From JAEUPI01 sp963814435 (GTDB lineage Bacteria; Pseudomonadota; Gammaproteobacteria; Burkholderiales; Burkholderiaceae_C), in NCBI GenBank assembly GCA_963814435.1, contig CAWFCV010000004.1:331292-395291 (forward strand): a stretch of DNA of 64,000 nt, read 5' to 3'. Shown here one piece after another: positions 17,706-25,649 of the stretch (positions within the stretch are counted from its first letter, which is position 1; each line of letters starts with the position of its first letter). The notes under the pieces are model-generated. The model worked only from the letters and a program-made list of their open reading frames with translations. It ran no database searches and was not told the origin of the DNA. The translations under genes and the position numbers were made by a program.

Positions 17706-17909
17706 CCGGGGTTTCCCGGGCCGGGGCACCGCGGCCCTGTCGCCTGGGCAACCCCGCAAACAGGCGCTTTGCTGGGCGTGTGCGGCCGGGTTCATCGGCG
17801 CTCGGCGGCCACCGTCGATCACAAGAACAGCATTCGGAGCCTCGACAGACCGGCTTGGCCACCCTATCGTCACGGAAAGAGGGCCTTGAACGAACTATCC
17901 ACCCGGACC

Positions 17910-17990
17910 AGCACCGCCGCATCGCCGTCTTCGTGGACAAGATCCTGAAAGGCACCAAGCCCTCCGATCTGCCGGTCATGCCGCCGATGC
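17910..17990 (+). pseudogene. C-terminal fragment of an ABC_sub_bind receptor
   Basis: RRIAVFVDKILKGTKPSDLPV is nearly the same in DNA and protein as the corresponding part of the receptor at 18072-19065 (positions 18896-18960). The normal continuation (QPTKFPLAVNLKTA) is lost. It is the remains of one more copy at the left end of the tandem array. The rest of the 17615-18071 stretch contains the IS91 remnant and no other gene. Confidence 0.7.
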
Positions 17991-18071
17991 TGATGGGCGC
18001 CGTCTACATCGTCAGCCGACGGATCGCAGGCGTAGCATCGACGAACACTCATTCTTCGACGGGGTGATCCT

Positions 18072-19065
18072 GTGATCAACCGGCGCGCGTTCGTCGGCGT
18101 CGTGGCGCCGGGCCTCTTGGTCTCGGCCCTGCCGCCGGCCGCGTGGGCGCAACCGGCTGCGAAGGTCTACCGCATCGGTTTTCTCGGCAGCGGCACGCTG
18201 TCCGCCGCCGGCACATTGATCGAAACGGTCCGGCTGGGGCTGCGCGAGCATGGGTGGGTTGAAGGGCAGAACATCACCATCGACCATCGCTTTGCCGATG
18301 GTCGGTTCGACCGCCTGCCCGAGCTTGCAGCCGAGCTGGTCCGGCTGCAGCCGGACCTCATCATCTCCGTGCCGACGCCTGCCACGGTGGCCGCCAGCAA
18401 GGCCACGAAGTCGATTCCCATCGTCATGGTCGGCGTCGCCGATCCGGTCGGGCTCGGGCTCGTCGCGAGCCTGGCGCGCCCGGGCGGGAACGTCACCGGG
18501 TTGTCCTCCGGCGTCGGCCCGGAAATCATCGGCAAACAGCTGCAACTGCTCAAGGAGACGCTGCCCATGATCAGCCGGGTGGCCGTTCTCGAACCCCGCC
18601 AACGCTGGCCACACGTCTTACATCGCCAACGCGAAGGTTTCCGCCGAGTCGTTGGGCCTGCAACTGCAGCTTCTGCAGGCGCGGGGTGTCGACGAATTCG
18701 ACGGTGCCTTCGCTGCGATGGGCAAGGGGCGAGCGGGAGCGGTCCTGGTGCTGGGCGACCCGATGTTCTCGGACCACTACCCACGGCTGGCCGATCTCGC
18801 AGCGCGGCACCGCTTGCCGTCGATGCACTTCCTCAGGGGCGCCGTGCCGGCCGGGGCCTTGATGTCCTACGGGCCCGATCTGCCGGGCCAGACCCGCCGC
18901 ATCGCCGTCTTTGTCGACAAGATCCTGAAAGGCACCAAGCCGGCCGAGCTCGCCGTCGAGCAACCCACCAAGTTCCCGCTCGCCGTCAACCTCAAGACCG
19001 CCAGGGAACTGGGCATCACCATCCCGCAGGTCGTACTGCTGCGGGCCGATGAGGTGATCGAGTGA
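18072..19065 (+). CDS. ABC_sub_bind (PF04392) periplasmic receptor, copy 1, frameshifted
   Basis: An orphan ABC-type receptor of about 330 residues. It has a Tat/Sec-like signal (INRRAFVGVVAPGLLVSALP), then the family layout: VYRIGFLGSGTLSAAGT, LREHGWVEGQNITIDHRFAD, ADPVGLGLVASLARPGGNVT, RRIAVFVDKILKGTKPAELA and LGITIPQVVLLRADEVIE. One frameshift near 18595 interrupts it. It uses a GTG start and its stop overlaps the GTG start of copy 2 (GTGA). No permease or ATPase gene is present, as usual for this expanded betaproteobacterial family; ligand unknown. Confidence 0.85.
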
Positions 19066-20051
19066 CGCATCGGCGGACGGTCGTGATCGCCTTCTCTCTC
19101 GGGGCGCTGGCTGCGCCGCTGACTGCCACGGCGCAGCCGGCGCAGAAAGTTCCGCGAATCGGCTGGCTGGGCGGTCCCACGCGCGAGTCCGCGGAGCCTT
19201 TCGTCCGTGAATTCCAGCGCGGGCTGCGGGACCTTGGCTGGGTCGAGGGGCAGAACATCGTCATCGAGTGGCGATTCGCGGGCGGGAGGGCGCAGCGGCT
19301 GGCCGAGCTCGCAGCGGAGCTGGTACGTCTGCGCGTGGACCTGATCGTCGTGCCGTCGACGCCAACGGCCCTGGCTGCGAAGAATGCGACGCAGACGATC
19401 CCCATCGTCACGGTGGCAGTCGGCGATCCCGTTGGATTGGGGCTCGTCGCCAGTCTGGCGCGGCCGGGGGGCAACATCACCGGGTTGACTGGCACTGTCG
19501 GTCCGGAGATAGCGGGCAAGCTGGTCGATCTACTCAGGCAGACCTTTCCTAAGGTCTCGCGGATGACCGTTCTCTGGCATCCCGCCACGCCGGGCAACGC
19601 GCTCTGGCTGAGGGAAGCGCAGACCGCGGCCCGGGTGCTGGGGGTGGAGCTTCAAGACCTGGAGGCGCACAGTCCCAACGACTTCGACAGCGCGTTCGCG
19701 GCTATGAAGACGAAGCGCGCTGGCGCGCTCCTCCTTGCTGGGGACATCATGTTCCTCACTCACCGAACACGGTTGGCAGACCTTGCGGCGAAGAGCCGCC
19801 TGCCGACGATGTGTTCGCTGAGGGAGTACGTCGAAGCCGGCGGCCTGATGTCTTATGGACCGAGCAGTCCCGATTTGTTCCACCGCGCCGCCACCTACGT
19901 CGACAGGATCCTCAAAGGTGCCAACCCCGCCGACCTGCCCGTCGAGCAGCCGACCAAGTTCGAATTGGTCATCAACCTGAAGACCGCCAAGGCCCTCGGC
20001 ATCACGATCCCGCAGACGGTGCTGCTGCGCGCGGACGAGGTGATCGAATGA
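19062..20051 (+). CDS. ABC_sub_bind (PF04392) periplasmic receptor, copy 2
   Basis: A complete 329-residue paralogue of copy 1: signal peptide FSLGALAAPLTATAQP, then PRIGWLGGPTRESAEPFVRE, LGWVEGQNIVIEWRFAGGRA, DPVGLGLVASLARPGGNITG, and the end LGITIPQTVLLRADEVIE. It starts with GTG inside the stop of copy 1 and its own stop overlaps the ATG of copy 3 (ATGA). The chained overlaps show the three are translated from one mRNA, so the array is old enough to be an operon and not a simple recent duplication. The ligand is unknown. Confidence 0.88.
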   Translation: MTHRRTVVIAFSLGALAAPLTATAQPAQKVPRIGWLGGPTRESAEPFVREFQRGLRDLGWVEGQNIVIEWRFAGGRAQRLAELAAELVRLRVDLIVVPSTPTALAAKNATQTIPIVTVAVGDPVGLGLVASLARPGGNITGLTGTVGPEIAGKLVDLLRQTFPKVSRMTVLWHPATPGNALWLREAQTAARVLGVELQDLEAHSPNDFDSAFAAMKTKRAGALLLAGDIMFLTHRTRLADLAAKSRLPTMCSLREYVEAGGLMSYGPSSPDLFHRAATYVDRILKGANPADLPVEQPTKFELVINLKTAKALGITIPQTVLLRADEVIE

Positions 20052-20323
20052 TCGGGCGGCGCGGCTTCATCAGTGCGGTGGCAGGCGTGCATCTGGCCAT
20101 CCCGCACGCGACCACGGCGCAGCCGGTCGGCAAGGTGCCGCGGGTCGGCTGGCTCGGATTCAACGCCCCTGAAACCGCGCCACACCAGTTCGCCGCGTTT
20201 CGGCAAGGGTTGCGCGATCACGGCTGGGTCGAGGGCAGCAACATCGTGATCGAGTATCGATCGGCAGGCGGCAGGGCCGACCGGCTCCCCGCGCTTGCCC
20301 GCGCGCGGGCCAGAAGGTGTTGA
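20048..20323 (+). pseudogene. N-terminal stub of an ABC_sub_bind receptor, copy 3
   Basis: A 91-residue piece: MIGRRGFISAVAGVHLAIPH signal, PRVGWLGFNAPETAPHQFAA, LRDHGWVEGSNIVIEYRSAG and GRADRLPALARARARRC, then a stop. The remaining 240 residues of the fold are absent and the DNA downstream is unrelated. The start overlaps the stop of copy 2. With the C-terminal fragment at 17910 this gives an array with half genes at both ends. Confidence 0.75.
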
Positions 20324-20477
20324 CAGTGCAGGGGGCGATGCCGAGAGAGTCGGACTTCGGACAGTCGGTCTACGAGTGTCCCTGACGTGGACTCGGGTTT
20401 TGCGTCGGCTGCTAGCAAATCGACATGCACCACCGCAGAGTCACCAACTTGAACGCAGCCTCGCAAGGAGCGCCGAT

Positions 20478-21062
20478 ATGAAGCTCGCGTGGACTCTGGC
20501 ACTTTCCCTGCTCGTCACCGGGGGCGCCGTGGCGGCTCACGACCAGCTCGACGAAGGCCCCAGCGTGCGAGCGCTGGCCAAGATCAGCGGCTGCACCGAC
20601 CCCGGCATCAGCGGGATGGCCAGGCTTCTCGAGCGTGGTTCGCCGGAGGGCGTCAAGCTGGTCGACATTGCGATCAAGGTCCGCGGGCTCTCGGATGGCA
20701 AGCACGCCGTGCACATCCATGCAGCCGGTGCCTGCCACCCATGCAGCGCCGCGCTGGGACACTTCGATCCAGGCCCGTTCGGGAACTCGTCGCCCGATGG
20801 CAACCATCCCTACCATTCGGGCGACTTGGTCAACATCGATGTCAAGAACGGGCGCGGCTTGTTGCGCACGACCACCAGCCGGGTCACGCTGTCGCCCGGT
20901 CCGCTCAGCCTATTCGACGCAGACGGCAGCGCTTTCATCATTCACGTCAACCCGGACACCTATTGCCCGAATGGCGAAGTTGCCGGCTGTGCCGGCGGCG
21001 CGCGCGCGGCTTGCGGAGTGATCGAGCGGGTGACCGCCGAGGCCGACGATTGGTTCGACTGA
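20478..21062 (+). CDS. sodC: Periplasmic Cu/Zn superoxide dismutase family protein
   Basis: A 194-residue secreted protein (signal LAWTLALSLLVTGGAVAAHD) converting superoxide to peroxide and oxygen. All metal ligands can be placed: the Cu pair in KHAVHIHAAGACHP, the bridging and Zn His in GHFDPGPFG and NHPYHSGDLVNID (with the Zn Asp), and the last Cu His in FIIHVNPDTY. The disulfide and end GGARAACGVIERV fit the family. AAGGAG precedes the ATG at 20478. Here it stands alone between the receptor array and the MBL gene. The active site is complete, though this subgroup is divergent. Confidence 0.85.
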   Translation: MKLAWTLALSLLVTGGAVAAHDQLDEGPSVRALAKISGCTDPGISGMARLLERGSPEGVKLVDIAIKVRGLSDGKHAVHIHAAGACHPCSAALGHFDPGPFGNSSPDGNHPYHSGDLVNIDVKNGRGLLRTTTSRVTLSPGPLSLFDADGSAFIIHVNPDTYCPNGEVAGCAGGARAACGVIERVTAEADDWFD

Positions 21063-21237
21063 GGGCGGCATCAGCGCTTGGCCGGGAGGGGCACCTGGCC
21101 CTGGAGTTGCCGTTCGTCGGCATCCACGCCGGCGCTCTGGTCGTGGCGCAGGTCCCTTGCTACTTGCAGTGTCGCTTGCCGGTATTGCCCGATGCGGGCG
21201 TCCATGCCGTCTCACGCGAGGTCGACGCCGGCAAGCC

Positions 21238-22356
21238 TCAACAACAGCCCGACATGCTGCGCCGCCATTGCCCGAGATAGGCGCCGCCTGGCGTGGCCGT
21301 TCGTTGCAGGTTCGCGAACAGGCCGCGGCGGCGTTCGCCGCTTGCCGCGAACAGCGCCTGGTAACTCTGCAGATCGTCGTCGCCCAGCGCCGATGGCGCC
21401 CCCGGCCCGCTGTCGCTGACCGGCGCACGCGCGGCACCCAGCGCGATCGTGCTGCCCAGCCCGGCGTAAAGGCAGCGTTCACCGAAGGCCTTGCGCAGTG
21501 CGGTGAAGGTCGGTTCGCCGGTGCAATGCCCAGGGGCGACATAGGCGACCTTGTAGGTGTCGCGCAGCGTCGCGATGATGGCCTCGATGTCCGGGTCCTT
21601 GGCGACGACAAGATGGAAGCCTCCGACGACCAACTGGATCTTGGGTTGGATCGCCGCCGCCGCCTTGACGATATTGTCGATGCCCGTGTGCGAGCAGCCG
21701 ACCACGATCACCACGCCGTCGGGCGTCTCGATGGCCAGCGAGAGTTCACGCAACTCGAGCGTGCCCGGCTTGTCGGACACCAGCGAGATCAGATGGATTC
21801 CGGGCGCGATCGCCGTGGCCTTGTCGACCAGCACGATGTTGGCTTGCGGCCAGGCGCTGCCGAATCGCATGACCTCGGGCGGCCTGCCGTCGTAGTAGCG
21901 CTGCTCGGCCGGCAGCGACTCGTCCTTGCGATAGAAGGCACTTGGCAGATCGGCGCCATAGACGCCGAAGCCTTCCTTGGGCGCGTAGATCGTGACCTTC
22001 GGGTTGACGCTCAGCAGATGGCTCATGCCTCCCATGTGGTCGCCGTGCCGATGCGACATCACGACGAAGTCGAGCCTCGCGAGATCGACACCCTTGGCCG
22101 CCGCGTTCTTCGCCAGCACCTCGGCGTTGTTGCCGGTGTCGAACAGGACGCGCTTGCCGCCGACCTCCACCAGCGCGGCGTAGCCCCAATCCTTCTGCAG
22201 CGCCGGATCGCGACCGAAGGCATCGTAGAGCACCGTGATCTGTGCCTTCGCGGCGGCGGGGCCTGCCCCGGCGCTGGGTGACCCCGGGCTCGCGCAACCC
22301 GCAAGCAGCACGTGTGGTGCCGTGAGGGCGGTGGCGATCAAGTCTCGGCGCTTCAT
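21238..22356 (-). CDS. MBL-fold metallohydrolase lipoprotein
   Basis: A 372-residue metallo-beta-lactamase-fold protein. It has a lipoprotein/Tat-like signal MKRRDLIATALTAPHVLLAG with lipobox LLAGC. Metal-binding motifs are complete: FVVMSHRHGDHMGGMSH (HxHxDH), VVGCSHTGIDNIV, LVVGGFHLV and YVAPGHCTGEPTF. The CSHTGI/GHCTGE set places it in the subfamily related to the dihydropterin ribofuranosylaminobenzene phosphate synthase-like hydrolases; the substrate is not known. The protein has a C-terminal region of about 60 residues after the fold. It is separate from the convergent sodC gene by 175 bp with no gene. Confidence 0.8.
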   Translation of the reverse strand: MKRRDLIATALTAPHVLLAGCASPGSPSAGAGPAAAKAQITVLYDAFGRDPALQKDWGYAALVEVGGKRVLFDTGNNAEVLAKNAAAKGVDLARLDFVVMSHRHGDHMGGMSHLLSVNPKVTIYAPKEGFGVYGADLPSAFYRKDESLPAEQRYYDGRPPEVMRFGSAWPQANIVLVDKATAIAPGIHLISLVSDKPGTLELRELSLAIETPDGVVIVVGCSHTGIDNIVKAAAAIQPKIQLVVGGFHLVVAKDPDIEAIIATLRDTYKVAYVAPGHCTGEPTFTALRKAFGERCLYAGLGSTIALGAARAPVSDSGPGAPSALGDDDLQSYQALFAASGERRRGLFANLQRTATPGGAYLGQWRRSMSGCC

Positions 22357-22585
22357 GACGGCATTCCTTCCAGGCGGATGTTCTGATCAGGCACCCGGCT
22401 CGCGGGGCAATCGTCATCTCACCGCGTCGAGCGCGCCGGCTGATTGGGCGCCTAACCGCTGCGCAACGCAAGAGGATGGCACTGCGTGCGGAGCAACCGG
22501 GTCGGCGACCGCATTGCGTGGGGCGGGCCGGGTTGCTGAACGGCAGCAGCGGGTTTGATCTCGACCAGTCGCGAGGTGCGTCAAG

Positions 22586-22603
22586 TTGACAGCATGCTGT
22601 CAA
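22586..22603. promoter_or_regulatory. Perfect 18-bp palindrome, probable MarR operator
   Basis: TTGACAGCATGCTGTCAA reads the same on both strands with no mismatch. It also contains a TTGACA -35-like hexamer. It ends 19 bp before the ATG at 22623 of the MarR-type gene. Dimeric MarR repressors bind 16-20-bp palindromes over their own promoters, so this is the natural autoregulatory site. It also argues against the in-frame ATG at 22594, which lies inside the palindrome, as the true start. Confidence 0.65.
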
Positions 22604-22622
22604 ACAGACATCATGCTGCCCA

Positions 22623-23119
22623 ATGGCGCAATCGACCGATCCCGACTCACACCCCCGAGGGCGCCGGCTTGACCGAGCTGATCCTGGAGGTATTCAAGCT
22701 CAATGGGCGCTTGCTGAGCGCCGGCGATCAGCTGGTGGCCAGCCTGGGCCTGACGAGCGCACGCTGGCAGGTGCTCGGTGCCATCGCCTTCGCCGGCGCG
22801 CCGCAGCCGGTGGCCCACATCGCGCGCAACATGGGGCTCGACGCGCCAGGCCGTGCAGCGCGTCGTCAACGAACTCGAAGCCGAAGGCTTTCTGACGTTC
22901 GCGGCCAATCCGCACCATCAGCGCGCCAAGCTCGTCGTGCTCAGCAAGTCCGGCGCCAAAGCCTTCCAGGCCGCCGCCAAACGCCAAGCGCCCTGGGCCA
23001 ACCGGTTGGCCAGGCGGATTTCGGCAAGGGATATCCGGACAGCGCTCGGCGTCGTCCGCGAGATCGCGACGCGGCTCGAGGCCACGGCGCGCGATTCCAA
23101 CACCCAGGAGATCGCATGA
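22623..23119 (+). CDS. MarR-family transcriptional regulator, two frameshifts
   Basis: A repressor of about 165 residues. The dimerisation helix LTELILEVFKLNGRLLSAGD and the winged helix (RWQVLGAIAFAGAPQPVAHI, ARNMGL, then TRQAVQRVVNELEAEGFLTF) are classic MarR. Frame slips occur in the CCCCC tract near 22660 and near 22845. With the first one repaired, the ATG at 22623 (MAQSTDPDSHP) joins the domain. It probably represses itself and the two genes behind it via the palindrome at 22586-22603. The stop overlaps the ATG of the membrane protein (ATGA). Confidence 0.75.
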
Positions 23120-23590
23120 TCCGGAGAATCCATGCCGCAGCCGGTGTCATCGGCTTCCTGTGCATCCTGACGTTCTGGACCTCGACCGTCGCGTCGGAGC
23201 TGTTCGGCAGCCACGAGACCATCACCGCGGTCAAGCACGCGGTGCTGTGGGGCATGTGGCTGCTGGTGCCGTCGATGGCTGCGGCCGGCGGCACCGGGTT
23301 CAAGCTGCTGGGCAGCCGCACCGATGCGCTGGCCTTGGCCAAGAAGCGTCGCATGATGGTCATCGGGCCGAACGGCGTGCTCGTGCTCATACCCTGCGCG
23401 TTCTACCTCGCCAACCTGGCCGCCAAGGGGCAGTTCACGGCCACCTTCTACGCCGTCCAGGCGATCGAACTGGTGGCCGGCCTGGTCAACCTGACGCTGA
23501 TGGGGCTCAACATCCGCGACGGCCTGCGGCTGACCGGACGCATTGCGCACCAGGCCCTGGATGCCGGCAGCGTGCCCGCTGCCGGCGCCG
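23116..23590 (+). CDS. Small four-helix membrane protein of unknown function
   Basis: Begins MIRRIHAAAGVIGFLCILTF and continues with hydrophobic stretches AVLWGMWLLVPSMAAAGGTG, MVIGPNGVLVLIPCAFYLAN and AIELVAGLVNLTLMGLNIRD, about four transmembrane helices in 150 residues. Such proteins appear next to MarR and CDGSH genes in betaproteobacteria; function unknown. It overlaps the MarR stop by 4 bp. Its end cannot be fixed: the frame stays open into the CDGSH gene, so a stop has been lost by an indel around 23560-23620 or the two are fused. Confidence 0.6.
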
Positions 23591-24204
23591 GCCGTCGATC
23601 GCACCGAGCGAGAACGGTCCGCTGCTCGTCAGCGGCCTGGAGCGCCTTCAATGGTCGGATGGTGTCACTGTCACCACACGGCCGACGCTGGCCTTGTGCC
23701 GCTGCGGCGCGTCGAAGAACAAACCGTTCTGCGACGGCAGCCACAACGCGATCGGATTCACCAGTGCCGTCGTCGCCCGATCGAACGCCAGACGGCGCGA
23801 CCGAGTACCGTGGCGCGCAGATCACGGTGCTGTTCAACCGCCTGGTCTGCTCGGCGTCCGAGAAGTGCGCGAAGAACTTGCCCGAGGTGTTTCGCAAGGG
23901 CGAGAAGCCCTGGATCGTGCCCGACCGCGCCGATGCGCAGCGCATCATCGAGGTCGTCCGGCAATGCCCCTCGGGCGCGCTGCGCTATGCGGTCGCGGGT
24001 CGTATCGGTTCGCACCCGCAGCGCGCGCCGGCGATCCGCATCGCGCGCGACGGTCCCTACGAAGTCGAAGGCGGCGTCGGGCTGAGTGCGGTGGCCTGGT
24101 GCGAGGGGGCGTCGCAAGATCGCTTCGCGCTGTGCCGCTGCGGCCAGTCGAAGAACAAGCCCTTCTGCGATGGCAGCCACCACGCGGCGGGTTTTCGTGG
24201 CTAG
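23561..24204 (+). CDS. CDGSH iron-sulfur protein with a central divergent ferredoxin domain, frameshifted
   Basis: About 210 residues. Two zinc-finger-like CDGSH motifs bind [2Fe-2S] clusters: LCRCGASKNKPFCDGSH and LCRCGQSKNKPFCDGSH. Between them lies a Fer4_19-type segment (LVCSASEKCAKNLPEVF, then VVRQCPSGALRYAV) that can hold another Fe-S cluster. The order CDGSH-Fer4-CDGSH is a known bacterial arrangement, probably an electron-transfer or redox-sensing protein. One extra base near 23610 and another slip near 23765-23790 break the frame. The start at 23561 is provisional, as the preceding membrane protein frame runs into it. Confidence 0.75.
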
Positions 24205-24314
24205 ACGAATGAACGACGTCGTGCGAGCCACCACGCAGTGCGGTCAGTGCGAGGGCCTCGTGATTCGTGCGCGCCGTTGGTGCACTTTCTGTTAACCGTT
24301 GAAGGAGCGACAAC

Positions 24315-24686
24315 ATGGTCAAGTTTGCCGAGATGGATGAGAAGGTCACGCTGTTTGCGCAGTTGGAGGACCAGGGTGGCCCGGTTGTACTGATCAACAA
24401 GTTCAACGTCGATCCTGGCGAGGTGGATCAATTGATCCAGGCCTGGGCGGCCGATGCGGCGGTGATGCAACGACTGCCCGGCTACATCTCAACCCAGCTG
24501 CACCGGGGCATCGGCGGCAGCTGCGTGTTTCGTCAACGTACGCCGTGTGGGAATCGACCCGGCACTTCAAGTCAGGCGTTCAACAACCCGGAGTTTCAGA
24601 GCCAGCTCGCGCACTACCCGTCCAGTGCCGTGGCCTCGCCGCATCTGTTCCGCAAGGTCGCGGTGCCGGGGATCTGCGTCGACTGA
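24315..24686 (+). CDS. Antibiotic biosynthesis monooxygenase (ABM)-domain protein
   Basis: A 123-residue protein with the ABM fold: VVLINKFNVDPGEVDQLIQA, WAADAAVMQRLPGYISTQLH, and FNNPEFQSQLAHYPSSAVAS. The middle (RQRTPCGNRPGTSSQ) is out of frame. Removing one base at each of three places between about 24530 and 24585 restores the family text CVFVNYAVWESTRHFKSAFN. Since three single-base insertions add one codon, the ends stay in frame. The family includes quinone-forming monooxygenases and stress proteins; the substrate is unknown. GAAGGAG precedes the ATG at 24315. Confidence 0.75.
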   Translation: MVKFAEMDEKVTLFAQLEDQGGPVVLINKFNVDPGEVDQLIQAWAADAAVMQRLPGYISTQLHRGIGGSCVFRQRTPCGNRPGTSSQAFNNPEFQSQLAHYPSSAVASPHLFRKVAVPGICVD

Positions 24687-24768
24687 TCGGTCGGTCACCG
24701 GGCTGCGCCTGCTGTACCTCCACGAGCCGACGCGGCGCGACCGCCGCCGGCCGGCGGTGGATACCGCT

Positions 24769-25566
24769 TCAATGTGTCAGGCGCCGGGTCTGCGAAGCCA
24801 GACGCTGCGGCGGCAGTGACCGCGTGATCATCAGCCGCCCTTGAAGATAGACGGCGTTCAGCAAGCGCTGCGTTCGCGCTCTCCCCCAATCCGTTTCTTC
24901 GGCCAGATCGTCGATGGTGATGGGTTCGCCGCTGAGACGGCGCAGCATCGACGCGCACCATGGATCCATCGGCAGGCCTCGGAACGGCAGCCCCGGAGCG
25001 AGCCGGTAGCGGACCGGCCCGGCAATCTCCGGAAGAAGCGCTGCGCGATTGCCGCGAAGGGCCATCTGCCACAGCAGCGGCGCCACGGTGCCTCCGTGCG
25101 CCGCACGTGCGACTGCCGGGTCACGCGACCCGGCGGCAGGGATTGGCGCGACGTGCATCACTTGCAGCCTCGTCACGTCTTCGCAGGACAGGTTGCACAG
25201 ATCGAGGTCGCAACGAAACTGCTGCTCACGGGGAAACACGGACAACTCGACCATCCGATCCAGGAACTGCAGGTACACGAGCAGCGGCCTCATGTGCCGG
25301 ACGATTGCGGCCAGAACCGGCAACAGGTCGGCGCCGCAGGCCTCATCTTCGAATCGCAGCAGATCGCAGAGTACCGAAGGGCTGAGCGTTGTGGATACCC
25401 GCGTCGACGCCGCCTGTAGCGTTGACCACATCGCATTGGCCTGCGTGTCGGCTCGATCGAGCTGGGTGACCGTGCTCGACACAACGGGGGGTCTCATCGC
25501 CAGGCACTCGCGCGATTGGACTGGATCGATGGGCCGCAGGCGCATGCATATGGGATGCCGGCACAC
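24769..25566 (-). CDS. Unrecognised 265-residue protein with a C-terminal winged-helix-like segment
   Basis: I do not recognise the family. The last 60 residues (LSGEPITIDDLAEETDWGRA, RTQRLLNAVYLQGRLMITRS) look like a winged-helix or MarR-type DNA-binding unit. The middle is helical and Cys-containing (LDLCNLSCEDVTRLQVMHVA). There is no signal peptide or membrane segment. The ATG at 25497 (MRPPVVSSTV) may be the real start, since the first 23 residues look random. It is 83 bp upstream of the stop of the FAD oxidase gene region but reads away from it on the same strand; no operon link is clear. It could be a transcription factor. Confidence 0.5.
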   Translation of the reverse strand: MCRHPICMRLRPIDPVQSRECLAMRPPVVSSTVTQLDRADTQANAMWSTLQAASTRVSTTLSPSVLCDLLRFEDEACGADLLPVLAAIVRHMRPLLVYLQFLDRMVELSVFPREQQFRCDLDLCNLSCEDVTRLQVMHVAPIPAAGSRDPAVARAAHGGTVAPLLWQMALRGNRAALLPEIAGPVRYRLAPGLPFRGLPMDPWCASMLRRLSGEPITIDDLAEETDWGRARTQRLLNAVYLQGRLMITRSLPPQRLASQTRRLTH

Positions 25567-25649
25567 ATGGGCATCCAGTATCCAGAAATCGCGCCTTAAG
25601 TGCGCTTAATCTGCGTCCGCATGTGACCGGGCTGTCGGACCGAGGCAGC

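Noticed and set aside
22594..22622. ATG at 22594 as the MarR start
   Set aside because: It lies inside the perfect palindrome that is better explained as the operator; the ATG at 22623 with one indel in the C-run joins the domain.
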